DNA of 64,000 nucleotides from Anisus vortex (lineage: Eukaryota > Mollusca > Gastropoda > Planorbidae), in contig OX421506.1 of assembly GCA_949126835.1 (NCBI GenBank), positions 20,160,926 to 20,224,925 of the forward strand, written 5' to 3'. Shown piece by piece: positions 12,201-25,300 of this stretch. Made by a program: the position numbers and the translations under genes. Each line of letters starts with the position of its first letter. Positions within the stretch are counted from its first letter, which is position 1. The notes under the pieces are model-generated. The model saw only the letters and a program-made list of their open reading frames with translations. It was not told the origin of the DNA and searched no databases.

Positions 12201-15200
12201 TCAGTTTTCTTAAGACTATGCATGACTTTTTTGTTTTCTCTTTTCATCCCACCTTCTCCAACTATTGTGTGTGTTAATGTATTGTTGTTGTTTAATGGAA
12301 CATGCTGGTTCCTTAATGTTTTTGTTCGTGTTTTAAGAGAGTTAGATTGAGTTCGATTAAGGCGACTAGAGTTAAGGTACAATGAATAAGTTAATGTTTG
12401 TGTGCATGGGCGAGGTAAAGGGGAAAAAGCAGTGAGACAGTGAGAGTGATGCACATCAATCAACTGCAAAATGTTTTGTTTATGAAATTTACATACACGT
12501 TTTTAAGGATAAATGCTTTTATAAGTACTTCAAGAAAAAAAAATTCTTTGTCTCGTTTTTGTAGCATTTGTAATTGTGTTTAATACTCTTTTGATTGGTA
12601 TTAGTGGCGCCTACAAGTTTTTGCCCCCAACACCTAGAATAGGTTACAGGTTTCACAACATTACACCATATATTTAAAGAAAGAGAAAAAAAAGAGGTGA
12701 AGTTGCTTAAACTGAAGACACGGCAAAAACACACATTCCATAAGCCTCTCTTCATACAGGTACCTTGCCTGTAGTTAGCTGGGGAGAGACCTGAGAGGGA
12801 TGAGAAAGAAGGGGGGGGTGAAGATAGATGGATAAGGAATGTGTGTAGCTTCATCATTAGTCTATTAATAGCAAATTGTTGTCGTCATAAACTGACCTTG
12901 TGGACTATCTCTACACACAATATGGATGTGTACTGTTTATAGTCTACACGCGTGCTGTAGTTTTTGCTTTCAAATTTCATTCATTACCTCACCGTGGAGC
13001 AGTGAGCCTCAAACTAGATCAATGTGTTGAGAACATGATTCTCGCTGAGGGGGAGCATCAACGATTTGATTTTATGAACCCGCTTCACAACTATAATGTT
13101 CGATTTACATTTCCGGTAGCCTTCACTACTGGATTTATATTTTATATTATTTTCTTTCACGGCTTGTATTCAAAGCTCAGAAATACCACTGTTTGATAAT
13201 AATTGGTGTTTTTGATGATTTAGAAGCCTGTTGCTTTAACTTGATGGAAGACGTACTTAGTCGTACTTCAATTTCTTTCTTTCTGTTTTGCTGATTATGC
13301 CATTTCTCTCCTACTTGTTGTTGTTGACGGTCTATTTATATGCGACTATTTATTTTTCTACCCTGTAATCCATCTAAACTCTTTCAATCCATTGTTGTTT
13401 GTTTTTTTAATATTCTAAATCCATCCAACCTATCACCTCCATAGCTCATCCACATTGACGCAAGTTGCTAATCGATAGCGCTCCTCGCCAGTCCCAGACG
13501 GGTAGAGGAAGTAGAACTCTGTTCCGGCCTTTATCGATCGCTGGACGTTGGGGAGAAAGCTAGAGAGAAAAAAAAAGAGGGGCGGGGGGTCTCGTGCCTG
13601 CTGGACACATTTTCTGGGAGTCAGTCTGGGAAGAATTGAGTGGCACAGCTCAGGTCGGCGCCCTTGTTTTACAGAATGTTTCCAGTGTCTCTTTTATCCA
13701 TTTTTGGAAGATTTTATATACTGTACAGTTGTTGTTTTTTTTATCTTACTTTGACGTGTGAGCTGTAGGCCTACTCTGAAAATGAAAGCGCGATGCAATT
13801 CATTTAGAGTCATTGTGTACTAGTTTTTTTTTGGCTGTTGTGTGCGAATGGCCTGAGTGCTTCTCATATGACGCTTTCTGTAGGTTAACATTTGCGTTAT
13901 GGGCCTGTCTGCTGATTGACATAAAACAGTGGTGGGCACACAAGGCTCCAAGTGCTGCATATGTCTCCTTGTTGAGTAAAGTGTGGCTCTTGTTTGGACT
14001 CCAGTGCTCACCTCTGCTATATACGTTTGAAGTAAAAGCCGTGTAGTTTCTTTTTTTTCAAGTATATTTTTTATATTAGCTTCCAATTTTACGCAATACC
14101 AAGGACTTGGGTAGAATATATAAAATATATATAAAATAAAAAATGAATTTGTGTATTTAGCAATATAGACCATACGTTTTATCTGTTCCAAGTCATTTGT
14201 CTTATACCGAACACAACTTTGTGCCAACATATTTTTTTTACACTAAACACAAATTAATTAATTAAACCCGCCCCCCCCCCCCCCCCCCCAATGACAGAAA
14301 TGACGTATATCAAGTTGGACGTATTCCAAAGAAGTCGTATACCGAAGTTCCACTATTCCACTTTGATCACTCAAGGACGATGCCTGTTAGACACTGACCT
14401 TGTATTAACTGCATTTCTCTTACTCTTCCCCCCCCCCCCCCCCGATTGTGATTGCCCCCTTACAGCCGGGTTTAAGATGAGCGGTAGCAGGCCATGCATG
14501 TTATGTAGGCAAGGGTTAAAGAAGTCATCTTAACTTCAACATAGATCCAGAAACAATGATCATATATGTAATATTTCTGGTGAAAATATATTTTTTTTTT
14601 TTAATTTTTTATATGTTGTTTTAAAGCCCAGTGAAATGTCAAAGCATTGCGCTACTGTGAATTTGCTTCCTCAACATAATGCCATTCCATAAGTTGGGAT
14701 CATTTCACCAGCCTCTTGAGCATATAGCACAAGCCATTTAACACCCAACTCCTAAGTCGTGCCGCATTGAACGTTGGCCCGCCGCACCCCCTCCTATCCC
14801 CCCTCCCCCATTTTCCTGTCTTGTCAACACCAGATCTTGTGTGTGTCTACGCCATTGGAAATGTCATGTTTAATTACTCCCCAACACCGTTGTTGTCTGG
14901 CCGTGGCTTGTCCCTCCTCCGCCCCCTTCCACCAGTGCACCCATGCCTCCTGTTTGCTATTTACATAGTTTTGCACATGTCCACGGGGACCCTCTTGACT
15001 GCCCTTTTCCTCCACTTTCAACGTGTGCACATCCAGCGGTTACTTGGTTGAAGAAAAAGGGAACAGGACAGTATGCGTGTCTGTCATCGAACGTGTGTGT
15101 ATTGTTTCCATTGGTCATAACCTGACTTTCCATCTGTCAGCAGTGTGCGCCTGCATGATGATTGATCCTGCGCACCGTCCTCTCAGGACAATAGTTTATC

Positions 15201-18200
15201 AGCTTATCTCGGATAGCTGTAACTTTAACACGAAGCCTGCGACAGACATTAGGATAATACTAGTGCTATTTTTAGATTTATAGTAGTCGGTAGGCTTAAT
15301 GAGTCCCCCCCCCCCGCTCTTTTCTATAATTTCGTCAGTCTTTACCATCAACGCATACATTTTTAATGTACATTATCACTCGTATTACAGCATTAGGGGT
15401 CATCTATCTATTACATATGCAAAAGAGTCATACTGAACACATAACCCACCTACTGTCTATTCCCTTTCCACTATGCTTGCCACCATACACATTAGCTCCA
15501 CTATCGCCTCCTCCCCCCCCCCCCCTTGCGTCTGTTGAGACATTATTAGCCAAAGTCGCAGTGCATTTGTCTTACTATTTATAGCTATTTAATCCCCGTT
15601 TTCTCACGTTGAAATGTATTAATAGAAATACATTAGAACATTAAAAAGTTATTGTCTCGAACAATAATAATTGCATCAAAATAATTGATAAACTAAAACA
15701 CTTTGGAAAACAAAATGGAAATCATTAGAAAGATAAATCGATCAGTACTGATTTGAGTAAATCGGAGCCAGATTGCTAACAACCGATAGGCCTACACCTT
15801 CGTCTCGATGTTAATCAACAGACCTTTTCCTACAGCCATTATTGCCATTATACATGTGCCAAGACCCCTACCCACTCTCAGTACACATACTCTGACAAAA
15901 TCTTCTCCTACACTGTGCAATCTAATATTATTTTGATGTTGTTGTTTTTTTTTTTTTTTTCTTACGATAGTCAGAATTTAGATTTTTTATTTTTGCTTTT
16001 GGACGATTGCAGTTTTTGTTCTATCTCTAATACACACAAGTCTAGTAATGTCAAAAAGCCTTTGTTTAACAAAGCGGACTAGAGTTGTGCTTTTTGTAAT
16101 CTACATTTGTATAAAGTTAGTTATATATATGCCCGTGTTTATATAACAGGCTAGCGTGTGTTTCCCCTGTCACGTTCTTACATTAATGGACAATATTATA
16201 CAAATAAGTGACGTCACTAATTTATATTTTGCTTTAAATTAAAGTACTAAATACTCTTTTTATTGATATATAATATATATCAATAATATTTTGATAATTG
16301 TGTGCCAAGACATAATTTATAATTCAGTCAGCGTGCCAACAACTTAAAAGTCATTATGCACTAGCACTCAATTTCCTGTAGAGAAGAGACTATATGGGCG
16401 GTCTTCCGTGTGCCATTGAAAATCGCTCTGCGTGTCAAGTGTGGCACGCTTCACGTAGGTTGCCGAACCCTTGTTTAGTAGTTCAAAAGTTCGCTTGTAA
16501 AAAAAAATTTTTTAATGTTTATAATGACATATGTTGCACTAGTACATCGACTGTGGGTGTTGGGCTAGTAGCGATGATTTCTTGGTTGTCTGTAGCCTGT
16601 AGCTAAATCTATGAAAGATATTGCTAAGTAAAACAGAATTTTTTTATTTTAAGATTTACCTTATTAGTATGCGCGTACTTGAAAGACTTCCTGCTTTTAC
16701 CATACCATTTTTTTTTTATCCAAGTAACTCGAGTAAAGACAGATTCTGCTTTAGCTCACTTCGGATTTACCGTTTGCCAAGTAACGTTGTAAATAAAGGG
16801 AATTGTGTACACCAGGGGTCAACAGACTTTGGATAATAGAGTGCCAAGGTAGCATTTCTAATTCATTCAGCGTGTCAACGGCCTAAAAGTCATCATGTTA
16901 TAGCAATCAATGTTTTGTAGAAGAGAGGTGAATAATGGATTTTTGGGGTGTTCCGCGTGCCATTGAAAATCGCTCAGCGTGCCGAGGCTGGCATGAGTTC
17001 CGTAGGTTGCCGATCAATGGTGTATACTATTCTACATTCGTTATATCCAAAACTACTTTAGTTAACTGTAGTGTGATTGTGTCGTTCTATCATATAAATA
17101 ACGCCACTTTGCTTGGTGTTGATTGACTCGAGTCTCATTACTCATTCTTAATATCTTGTATCCAAAGTTAACTTTGTTTTTTTTAAAGGTGCCCGTGCAT
17201 ATTTTACAGCTCGATAAGAAATGAACGTGATTCCAAGTCCGCCCGCTCACCCACCCACCCCCACTCCTTTCGTGATAAAACAGTGGGAGGGTCGATTATT
17301 TACAGGAATACACTGTGTAAAATATTTGCAAAAAAAATTAATTGGCTGAAGCTACAGGTAGCTCTCTATCGCAGAAATTCCCGAACCTGCGGCTATTAAT
17401 ACTTGAGTCATGGTAACCCGCCCCCAATATTATGTCTGAACGGATGGCCGGCACACGGGAGCCTTGGTATCGATACCTTCGATGCTATTGGGCAACACCG
17501 CTCTCTACAATGTCCAGTAAGACGTTATGTCAGCATCGATACTAAACGTCAGTTCGTATCCTGGCCAGCAGACGCAACATGGCGGTGTCGTATGTGTGTG
17601 TGTCTGTATGACTTTTTTGTTCTCTTCCTGCGTGTCTTTTGAAATAATAACGGAGAAAGAGAAGAAGAAGAAAAAACGCCATGATGTTTTCTTCTCCTTC
17701 CCCCGCCCTCGCTTTGTGCTGATGGCGAAGTAGTGCGACGACGAGGAGTCCGTTAGTTTGGTGACGTTTGTTATTTCGGCTTTTAAAACTTTCGGACACT
17801 GGTTTATTGTTTTCCTTTTTTTATTTTGTTATAAAATTCTCTTCACATTTTTATTTTCGTCTGGATGACCTGGGTGTGTGGACGAAATCCGAGGATTGTC
17901 TCGCCTTAGTTGTTTTGGTGGTTGCCGAAATATGTTCGCCTAAAATCTGCTTCATTGTTGTTGTTTTTATTTTTACAAGCGATTGCCGAAATATTCGACA
18001 AGCTGTGTATAACAACTGTACACCTTGAATAATTTATTCAGAATAATAATAATTCACCGTGGAGGAAGATAGTGTCTATGTGTGTGATTTTTGGCTCTTC
18101 TGTTTTTTTTTCGTTCAGGAATCGATCAAAGAGTAAATTATCTAGAATTGTTTTATGAAATCTTATAGAAATCGACTAGGACTAAAAAGTGCTATTAGTT

Positions 18201-21200
18201 TGATCCACGGTGCATATCGAAATATGTTTTAAACAACTGATTTGTTCTGAACGCGCTTCTGATGTTTGTGGCTTTTAAGCTGTCTTTATTTTTTAACAAC
18301 CTTTTTGTGTTTCACTAGCAAACATCTCTTTTATAACCGAAGAATTCAGTTTACATATGAAATGTATTTTTAGCACTGACAATTTGTTCTGCAATGTTGT
18401 CTGTTATGTTTACTGATGTATTAGATTGATTTCATTATCACAGCCGGATAGCATAGTGAATTGTTCTGCTTATTATTGTTCCCCCCCCCCAACCATCTTT
18501 TCTTATGATATATCATGTTGCAAATGAAATGAACATGCTTAAGGGAGGGGAAAAGGGGCGCCTGCCGAGATAAACAAACGAGGAAGGCAGCCATCACTTC
18601 CACCCCAACTTCCGTTCTATGATTTGGTCTTAATAGAAAGTCCATCTCATTCACTTTTTTTCTGTTTCTTTCTCTCCCTCTCTGTCTCTCTCTCTCTAGC
18701 TCTCCCTATATAAATCTACTACTATATACACATAAGAAATGAAATGGGTGAGGATAAGCATCAATAGATTTAGTTAATTAAACACAAGCTTTGAATCGTC
18801 ACATGTCATTCATTATCTTTTTGACTCTTTTATGTGTGTCAATAAATTTTCCTTATATTTTTTTTAGTTGTTTTTTTTTATGAATTGTATATTCTGTGGA
18901 TTGGAATACGTGTCTAGTTTTATCTTTCACGTTTACATCGACTGAAAATTATTTTTTTTCGTCTCCCAGCACAGCTCCACCACCAAGCCCTTCTTTCTAT
19001 GTGCGTGAATGTGCAATGCATCACCAAACATTTCATCTTGTTCTGCTAAACAGATAGTAGGAAAAAACACGAGGACACAAATGTAGCATTTTAAAAAAAA
19101 ACACACGATTTCATGACATATAGGCCTACCTCATAAAATAATAGGTCATGGTCACGGGGTTAGTTCTCCTGGTCAAGTCAGACATTTGTCTTTTTTCTTT
19201 CTTTCTCTTGTCATGTATAAAACCACAACTCTTAACCAAGGTTTATTGGTGGTGTTGATTTGTAATGGCTTATTGTATTACCTAGGTTCTAGGGCTTAGG
19301 CTGCATCAAATAGACACGTTTTTAAAAATAAGTTTCACCTCATTCTTTCACTAAATGTGCGTTCTCGAGGCTTTTTATTATAACTGGACCAGGACAATGG
19401 GCCTTTCTTTCCAGTATTAGGCTTGAAGAAATGTTAGCAGCTAGTGCCTAGACATCATCAACCGCGTTGAAGCGACAATTTGAAATGGACATTAGCTTTT
19501 GTAGCACTACCTCTTAGTTTCTTTGTACTTCTATTTTCACTTTTTTTGTTTTTTTAAAGTTATGACAAACAAATGTATTTCCTATACGACACATACTGAC
19601 TGCACTAAAATATTCGCTTCAGAGGTAAAACAAGTGTATGTTTAATTCACAAGCAATATGCTGGACTGGGATTAGCAGATAGGGCCTGTGTGGTTCTTCT
19701 CGCCGACTTCATCTGTCATCTTGCCTCTTAAAACGTGTCTTGAGATGGATTATGTGGAGCCCACGTGTATTCTTTACGGGGAAGTCATAACCATGAAGAA
19801 GATGAATGCACGTCTGCTCAGACAGTTGGCTTTTTCTTTTTTTTTTTTTTATGTCAAATCTATGCTTGTGTTATAGTAGCTATGAACTTGTTTTAAGTAT
19901 GACCTTTTTGTCCAGACTTTATTTATATTCCAAACCTTGCTAGCTGCAGCTATAGCGCTGGTTTGTATAGACACGTGTAGCAGGTTTATTGTTCAATATT
20001 GTCTCATTCTCCTACGCTTTATTGTAAACCGTGTGGGGAAAAAAAAGAAACGAAATGGTAAATTTTCCAGAAACATTGTAAGCAGTCGCACAACCACTAG
20101 TTATGGCATACATTTTGCTGCGAGCGCTTTATCGCCCATCATGGCGATGGTTGGAATGTATCTTTATGGGGCATGAGATAAACAGAAGTCGTTGTTTCTG
20201 GGGGTTGATAAGTATTGTGCTCTACGTGGTGCTGGCGTTTAGAGGCTGTGCTAGATATCTCTCTCTTGTTATTATAGCACAGGGGTCGGCAACCTTTTTT
20301 TTTTTATTATAGTGTGCCAAATTAGGATATCTAATTCATTCAGCGTGACAAAAACGTAAATGTCATTCTGTTCTAGTGCTCAATTTCTGGTAGAAGAGAC
20401 TTGAATTGTTATTCTTGGGGGGGGGGGGGGGGGGGGGGGGGAGGGTCTGCCGCGTGCCATTGAAAATCGCGTGCCGTAGGTTGCCGACCCCTATTCTAGC
20501 ATATTGTCATGAACTATTTCGGACACCATACAAATGTTAGGTGTTCAGGGTTTGGATAGTCATATATTGAAGGATAAACAGTGTGTGCTGAATATTCCAG
20601 CTAGGATAGACGCACGAAACAGTAACTGTAGCCGTGGCACACCCTTAAACAGTTTGGGATCCACTGTAGTCATAATTACATGGGCTTTGTTTATGTGTGC
20701 TCTGCACAAGTGGGAAGCTGAGCAAACAAACACAAAACAGAATGATTTCAAAGGCATATCCTTGAGCTTTGATCTAGCTTCACCGGACTGTAGATGTGAA
20801 CTTTGTTTACGCGCTTACTCGCTTACTGGTGGACTTTGACCAGTTGTTGTCCTAAGATTTCTTTTAAAGCCCACCGAGCCAGTGCTTAGGAATACCGTTT
20901 CTCGTCTGGCAGGTTGTTTGTAAAGCAACTATAAGGAAACGGCGTGTTTGCTTTTCCCTTGTGGCCTGTGCCCGTTTATTTCCTTCTTATTCTAATGCTT
21001 TATGATTGCATAGTTGCAACTATTACACGTATCTTAATCTCAGTTTTCACATGGTCACTGTTCATAGACCATCGTTGTCGAATGATATAAAATTGACCAT
21101 ATTAATTGGTTGAGAATTTCGTGGGAATCGTGTGGATTTACATGGGCATATCCACAGGGCCATAGTGAATTGAAGCGAGTAAATCTAGCGCATGTCAAAC

Positions 21201-22316
21201 TAATTGGGATTCTGTGTGGTGTTTTATAACAGATCTCATCTAGAAGAATCTGGATGCAATGAACAAAGTTTGCGGTAGGCGGGGCTTATTTGGCTAATGA
21301 AATTCTCACGCGAAGCAACTCTCTACTGATGTATCGCCGTGTTCTGCGGTTGTGTTTCATAGATAGATTCATTTATACACGTGCTTACTCGTGATTGAGA
21401 TGAACCCGTCTAAAAATATAAATTAGCCACATTGAATCAAGGTATATTGTGGCCGTGTTTGTGACTGTGTTGAAGTATGATATTTAAATCAATAAGCTCT
21501 GTTGTTTGCTGTTGTGTTTTTGTTTTTTAATACCGGTATTGTTGATTGTCACGATAATAATAGATTTTCCTGTCTAAATGTTGGCTTATAGTTCTGCAAA
21601 GTCCACGCGAACCATCCAATGTCCACTAATAATTTATTTAAGAGTGAAGCTATGTATTAAAGTACAGGGTTGACATATTCTAATTTATGTGAAGACGTAC
21701 TTCACGTGCCCTAGTCAACTTGACAGTAACCCTCCACCCTCCGTGTACCCCCCCCCCCCCTTCCTATCGTACAGTTCCTGCCCTTCTCTCTCTCTGTCTC
21801 ATTATTTTCTGGTGACCGTCTCTGGCTTTGCTTTATATAGTCTAGTCTCTATTTTTGTGTTTATTCAATTACTGAAACACAATGTCACAGGAACACGGAA
21901 GATGAACACAAAAATCGATACTGTCTTTTCGAATATACGTTTAGCTGGAAGATACTTTCTAGCGCTGCTGGCATTAAAGATACTGTTGTTATTGTTTTCT
22001 GTTGATATTTAACCTTATCGTCGTTGGACAGATAGGATTAGATGTCTCTTAGTTGAATGCGGTTCTGTCGTATCATAAAGTGCATACTAAAGGGCACGTG
22101 ATCGGAGGGGGGGGGGGGGAGGATTTTCATTGAATGTGACAACTGTGGCTACTTTATCAATATTGGACGCTTACTCATCATCCTGAATGTATTCATTATC
22201 TTTTCATCTTTTACTAGATTTCACAGTCAGGTTTGTTATTGCTGACAGTGTTGAAGCCAGCATTTATCTTAGGAGACTTGTATAAATGGTATCTTACACC
22301 TCTCTCTCTCTCTTTC

Positions 22317-22369
<53 letters not shown>

Positions 22370-25300
22370 TACTATAGAAAGTAAAATGACTAGGGAAACA
22401 TTGAATAAAGTAAATTGTTCTGCATGTATTTATTGCTTGTATCATGTAGGCCTATTGACACATTCAGTTTCCCCTCCGGGCAAAGAAATGACATATTACA
22501 GCGAATGGCGTCACGCCCACAATATTATAAGAGCACACCAACAAAACAAACTACACGTGCTCACATGTTGGCATTTGCGTGTTTTTCTAGCTATGGGATG
22601 TCGTAATGATGGAACATGTTCGACCAAATTTGTACACGCATAATTATTACACTATACAGACAGACGCTTTGGTATCCGAGACTAGATTTTTCACTACGCA
22701 GGTGCTGCAGTTCTTAGATCGATCAATCATCGACAAGGTTAATATTATTGAACTATTTAGAAAGTCTGCTATCATTAAATTGTACCGGATAATTATTATT
22801 TGGAAGAAAGAAAAAAAAGAAAGAATCGATTCAGTCCCGGTTTAAGTTTCTTTTTTTTCCTTCTTCATCTTCTACTTCTTCTGAATCTGTCAATATTGTT
22901 TTATTTTTAGAAAGTGTTTGGCATGAAATTTAGGGTCTGGTGGGCGGAGGGATGTTTTGTGTTGATATGGCAATATTGCTGCAGGTCTTGGTTGTTTATC
23001 GACCGCAAGGACTCCATTCATACAGTCATCGCCTGGTTCCAACTATAAGGGCGGCCATTTGGGATGTGATAAACATTGATTTAACCTTTTATGTATGTTC
23101 CAACGGGATCCTTTATTTTGTATTTTGTTCTATTGGTATGTTTCAAGGCCGCTCGTCAACAATGTTGTCTCTTAGAGATAGGGAATTCAATACTTGCTTT
23201 ACCAATTTACACTCTATAATATTATATACCGGGTACTTTCAATTATATGTGATGCACTTATTCCTACTTTGTACTGATTATAATTACAGGTTAAACGTTC
23301 TTAGAGAAAGTGTTATATACATTGTTTGGGAAAGTAAGAACGCGATATTTAGAACACAAAAAAAAGGGAATTCTTTTTTATAATTTTTGTGGCACTGTAC
23401 TAATATGTTTGCTGTTAATGACTTTGTGGTGTTTGTAGCGCTGGAGAATTTTCTATTCACTGTCATGTAGTGGCTTTCATTGTTTGGACTCTACTAGGAC
23501 TCTACCCAAAAATAACAAAACGAAACAATGCGCAAAGTCGGCAGATCTTGATATTCTCAACTCATTTGTAATACTTCAATATCTTTTTATAACCACATTC
23601 TTCTCAGTTGGCCTGGTGCACATCATTTTTTTTGTCACACATAGCCATTATGTCAGTTTAATGGCCAATATTTCACCTATGCCACCGCCCCTCTCTTCAG
23701 TCGCGCACATTAATAGTTTTTATCTGATCCCATACTGTTAACACCCGCAAATAAAATATATGAAACGCTTTTGGTAAAATAAAATAGGCAAGAAAAGCGG
23801 ATAAGAAATAATGTTTGTTTTACTTCTTTGTTGTGTGTGCATCTTTCAATAATAACGTATGATATTGTTGTCGTTAAGATAAGACTCGTACATAGCAAAT
23901 TAAAGATGTTTGAAAGGTTTTATTATATGTATAGTATAGTGCACCACTAGTATGTGTTGATATATTTTATGCCAGGGTTTTTTTCTCATTCGACGTGACG
24001 ACGTATATTAAATTGGATTTGTGGTTAAGAGTTTATACATGACGCAGAGAGATATTTTATATTACAAGTATTTCTGGATTTTTGTTTGTGATTACTTCGT
24101 GTGATTTGCACAGTGAAGGAAAGTCTTGGCGCTAAACTTAGCTTTGAATAGAACGCGTTCGAAACTAGTTGAATAACATTTACACCAGTTGATTTCATTG
24201 GTCACTTAGACTGGACATTGGATATATATCTATCTGCTGTATGTGTACTGAAATGGCCGCGTCTTGCGTGACAAGTCCGCACTTGTCGGCAGTTCACAGG
24301 ATCTGCTGACACTGGCATCACGTGGGCTACGAAGCTGGACCAGCAGTCCTCCTGTGAGGGGGATCTGTATGCGTCCAATGGCGAGTTCCTGGGACCTTTA
24401 GGCTTCGGTCACCTGCACATGCTCCCTGGGGATGTGTTCTACTACGCGGCCAACTCCAGCGTCCTGTGTGTGCAGCGGGACGAGCTGGTCAAGTTCATAA
24501 GCAAGGTAGCCTTTCACGTTTTTGTTTGCGTTTCTTAGTGTAAGCTGTGTGAACTAATGGTGCTGAGTAAATAGATACTATAAACACATGACTATTGTAT
24601 TTGTCAGTAGTTGTATGCTATATAATATTGCCCATATCTTATAGAAAATGTGCACGAAAAACACATTTATCTTATATCCTTCTATACAGAAGATTATTGC
24701 GTCCTACGCTTATTCGTGGTTGGGGTCTAGTCTTGATTTTAGGTGGTGTTTAAGCATGCCATATCTATTTCTACGTTCTAGCGCCACATGTATGAGTGAT
24801 AGAAAATATTATTTAAAAAAAATACCCATGCCCTGTATATAGCTTATTGCATATAGCCAGAGTTAAGAGTTAAGCGTACAAAAAAAAACTGCTTAAAACT
24901 CGTTTGAAGTAAACTACTTGACAATAAAACATGTCAGTTCAGTAGAGTTAACGTATTTTTACAAGCATGTACAAATAATATCACTGAACGTTGTTGAAAA
25001 GTGAATGGTTGCTTCTAAAAGTAACCCACTTCAAGTGGCCGTCATCTCGACTATTTGGGACTCATTGGGTGTCGCGAGTGTCGTGAACTATTGTCTCACT
25101 TCTTTTCTTGCAGACACACATGTCAGCTGTCTCACTGTGTGTCTGCGTGTGTGTGTGTATCGTCGGTATTTTGCGTCACCTACTACCTTGTACTGTGAAC
25201 TATTGATCCTGTGTTCTACTGGTAATAGCTCGGCTCACAATTGATTTTTTCTCTTCACTCCCTGCCCCTCCGCTCCATCAAGTACAGTGTTTGTCGTTTG

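Larger units (their letters stand above)
9264..24292. other. probable LARP4 first intron, mostly unannotated
   Basis: If the 9154 exon belongs to LARP4 this is one 15-kb intron. It holds hAT-like MITEs (16.3, 16.8 and 20.3 kb), a CT microsatellite, poly-C and poly-G runs (e.g. 14270-14290, 14430, 18480). There are also two CpG-bearing patches, about 13440-13640 and 17500-17760. The latter has AACATGGCGG and could be an alternative promoter or first exon. No convincing coding exon. Confidence 0.45.

Noticed and set aside
13925..13990. CAGTGGTGGGCACACAAGG as a hAT end
   Set aside because: No matching inverted end or target duplication could be found.
20534..20839. 101-codon ORF on the + strand
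   Set aside because: Slightly GC-richer than its flanks, but no domain, no splice borders and no continuation were seen.
22233..22643. 136-codon ORF over the CT repeat
   Set aside because: Its length is created by the Ser-Leu-coding CT microsatellite.
22940..23383. 147-codon ORF on the + strand
   Set aside because: No recognisable domain, composition like the flanks, no splice context; a chance ORF within the large intron.
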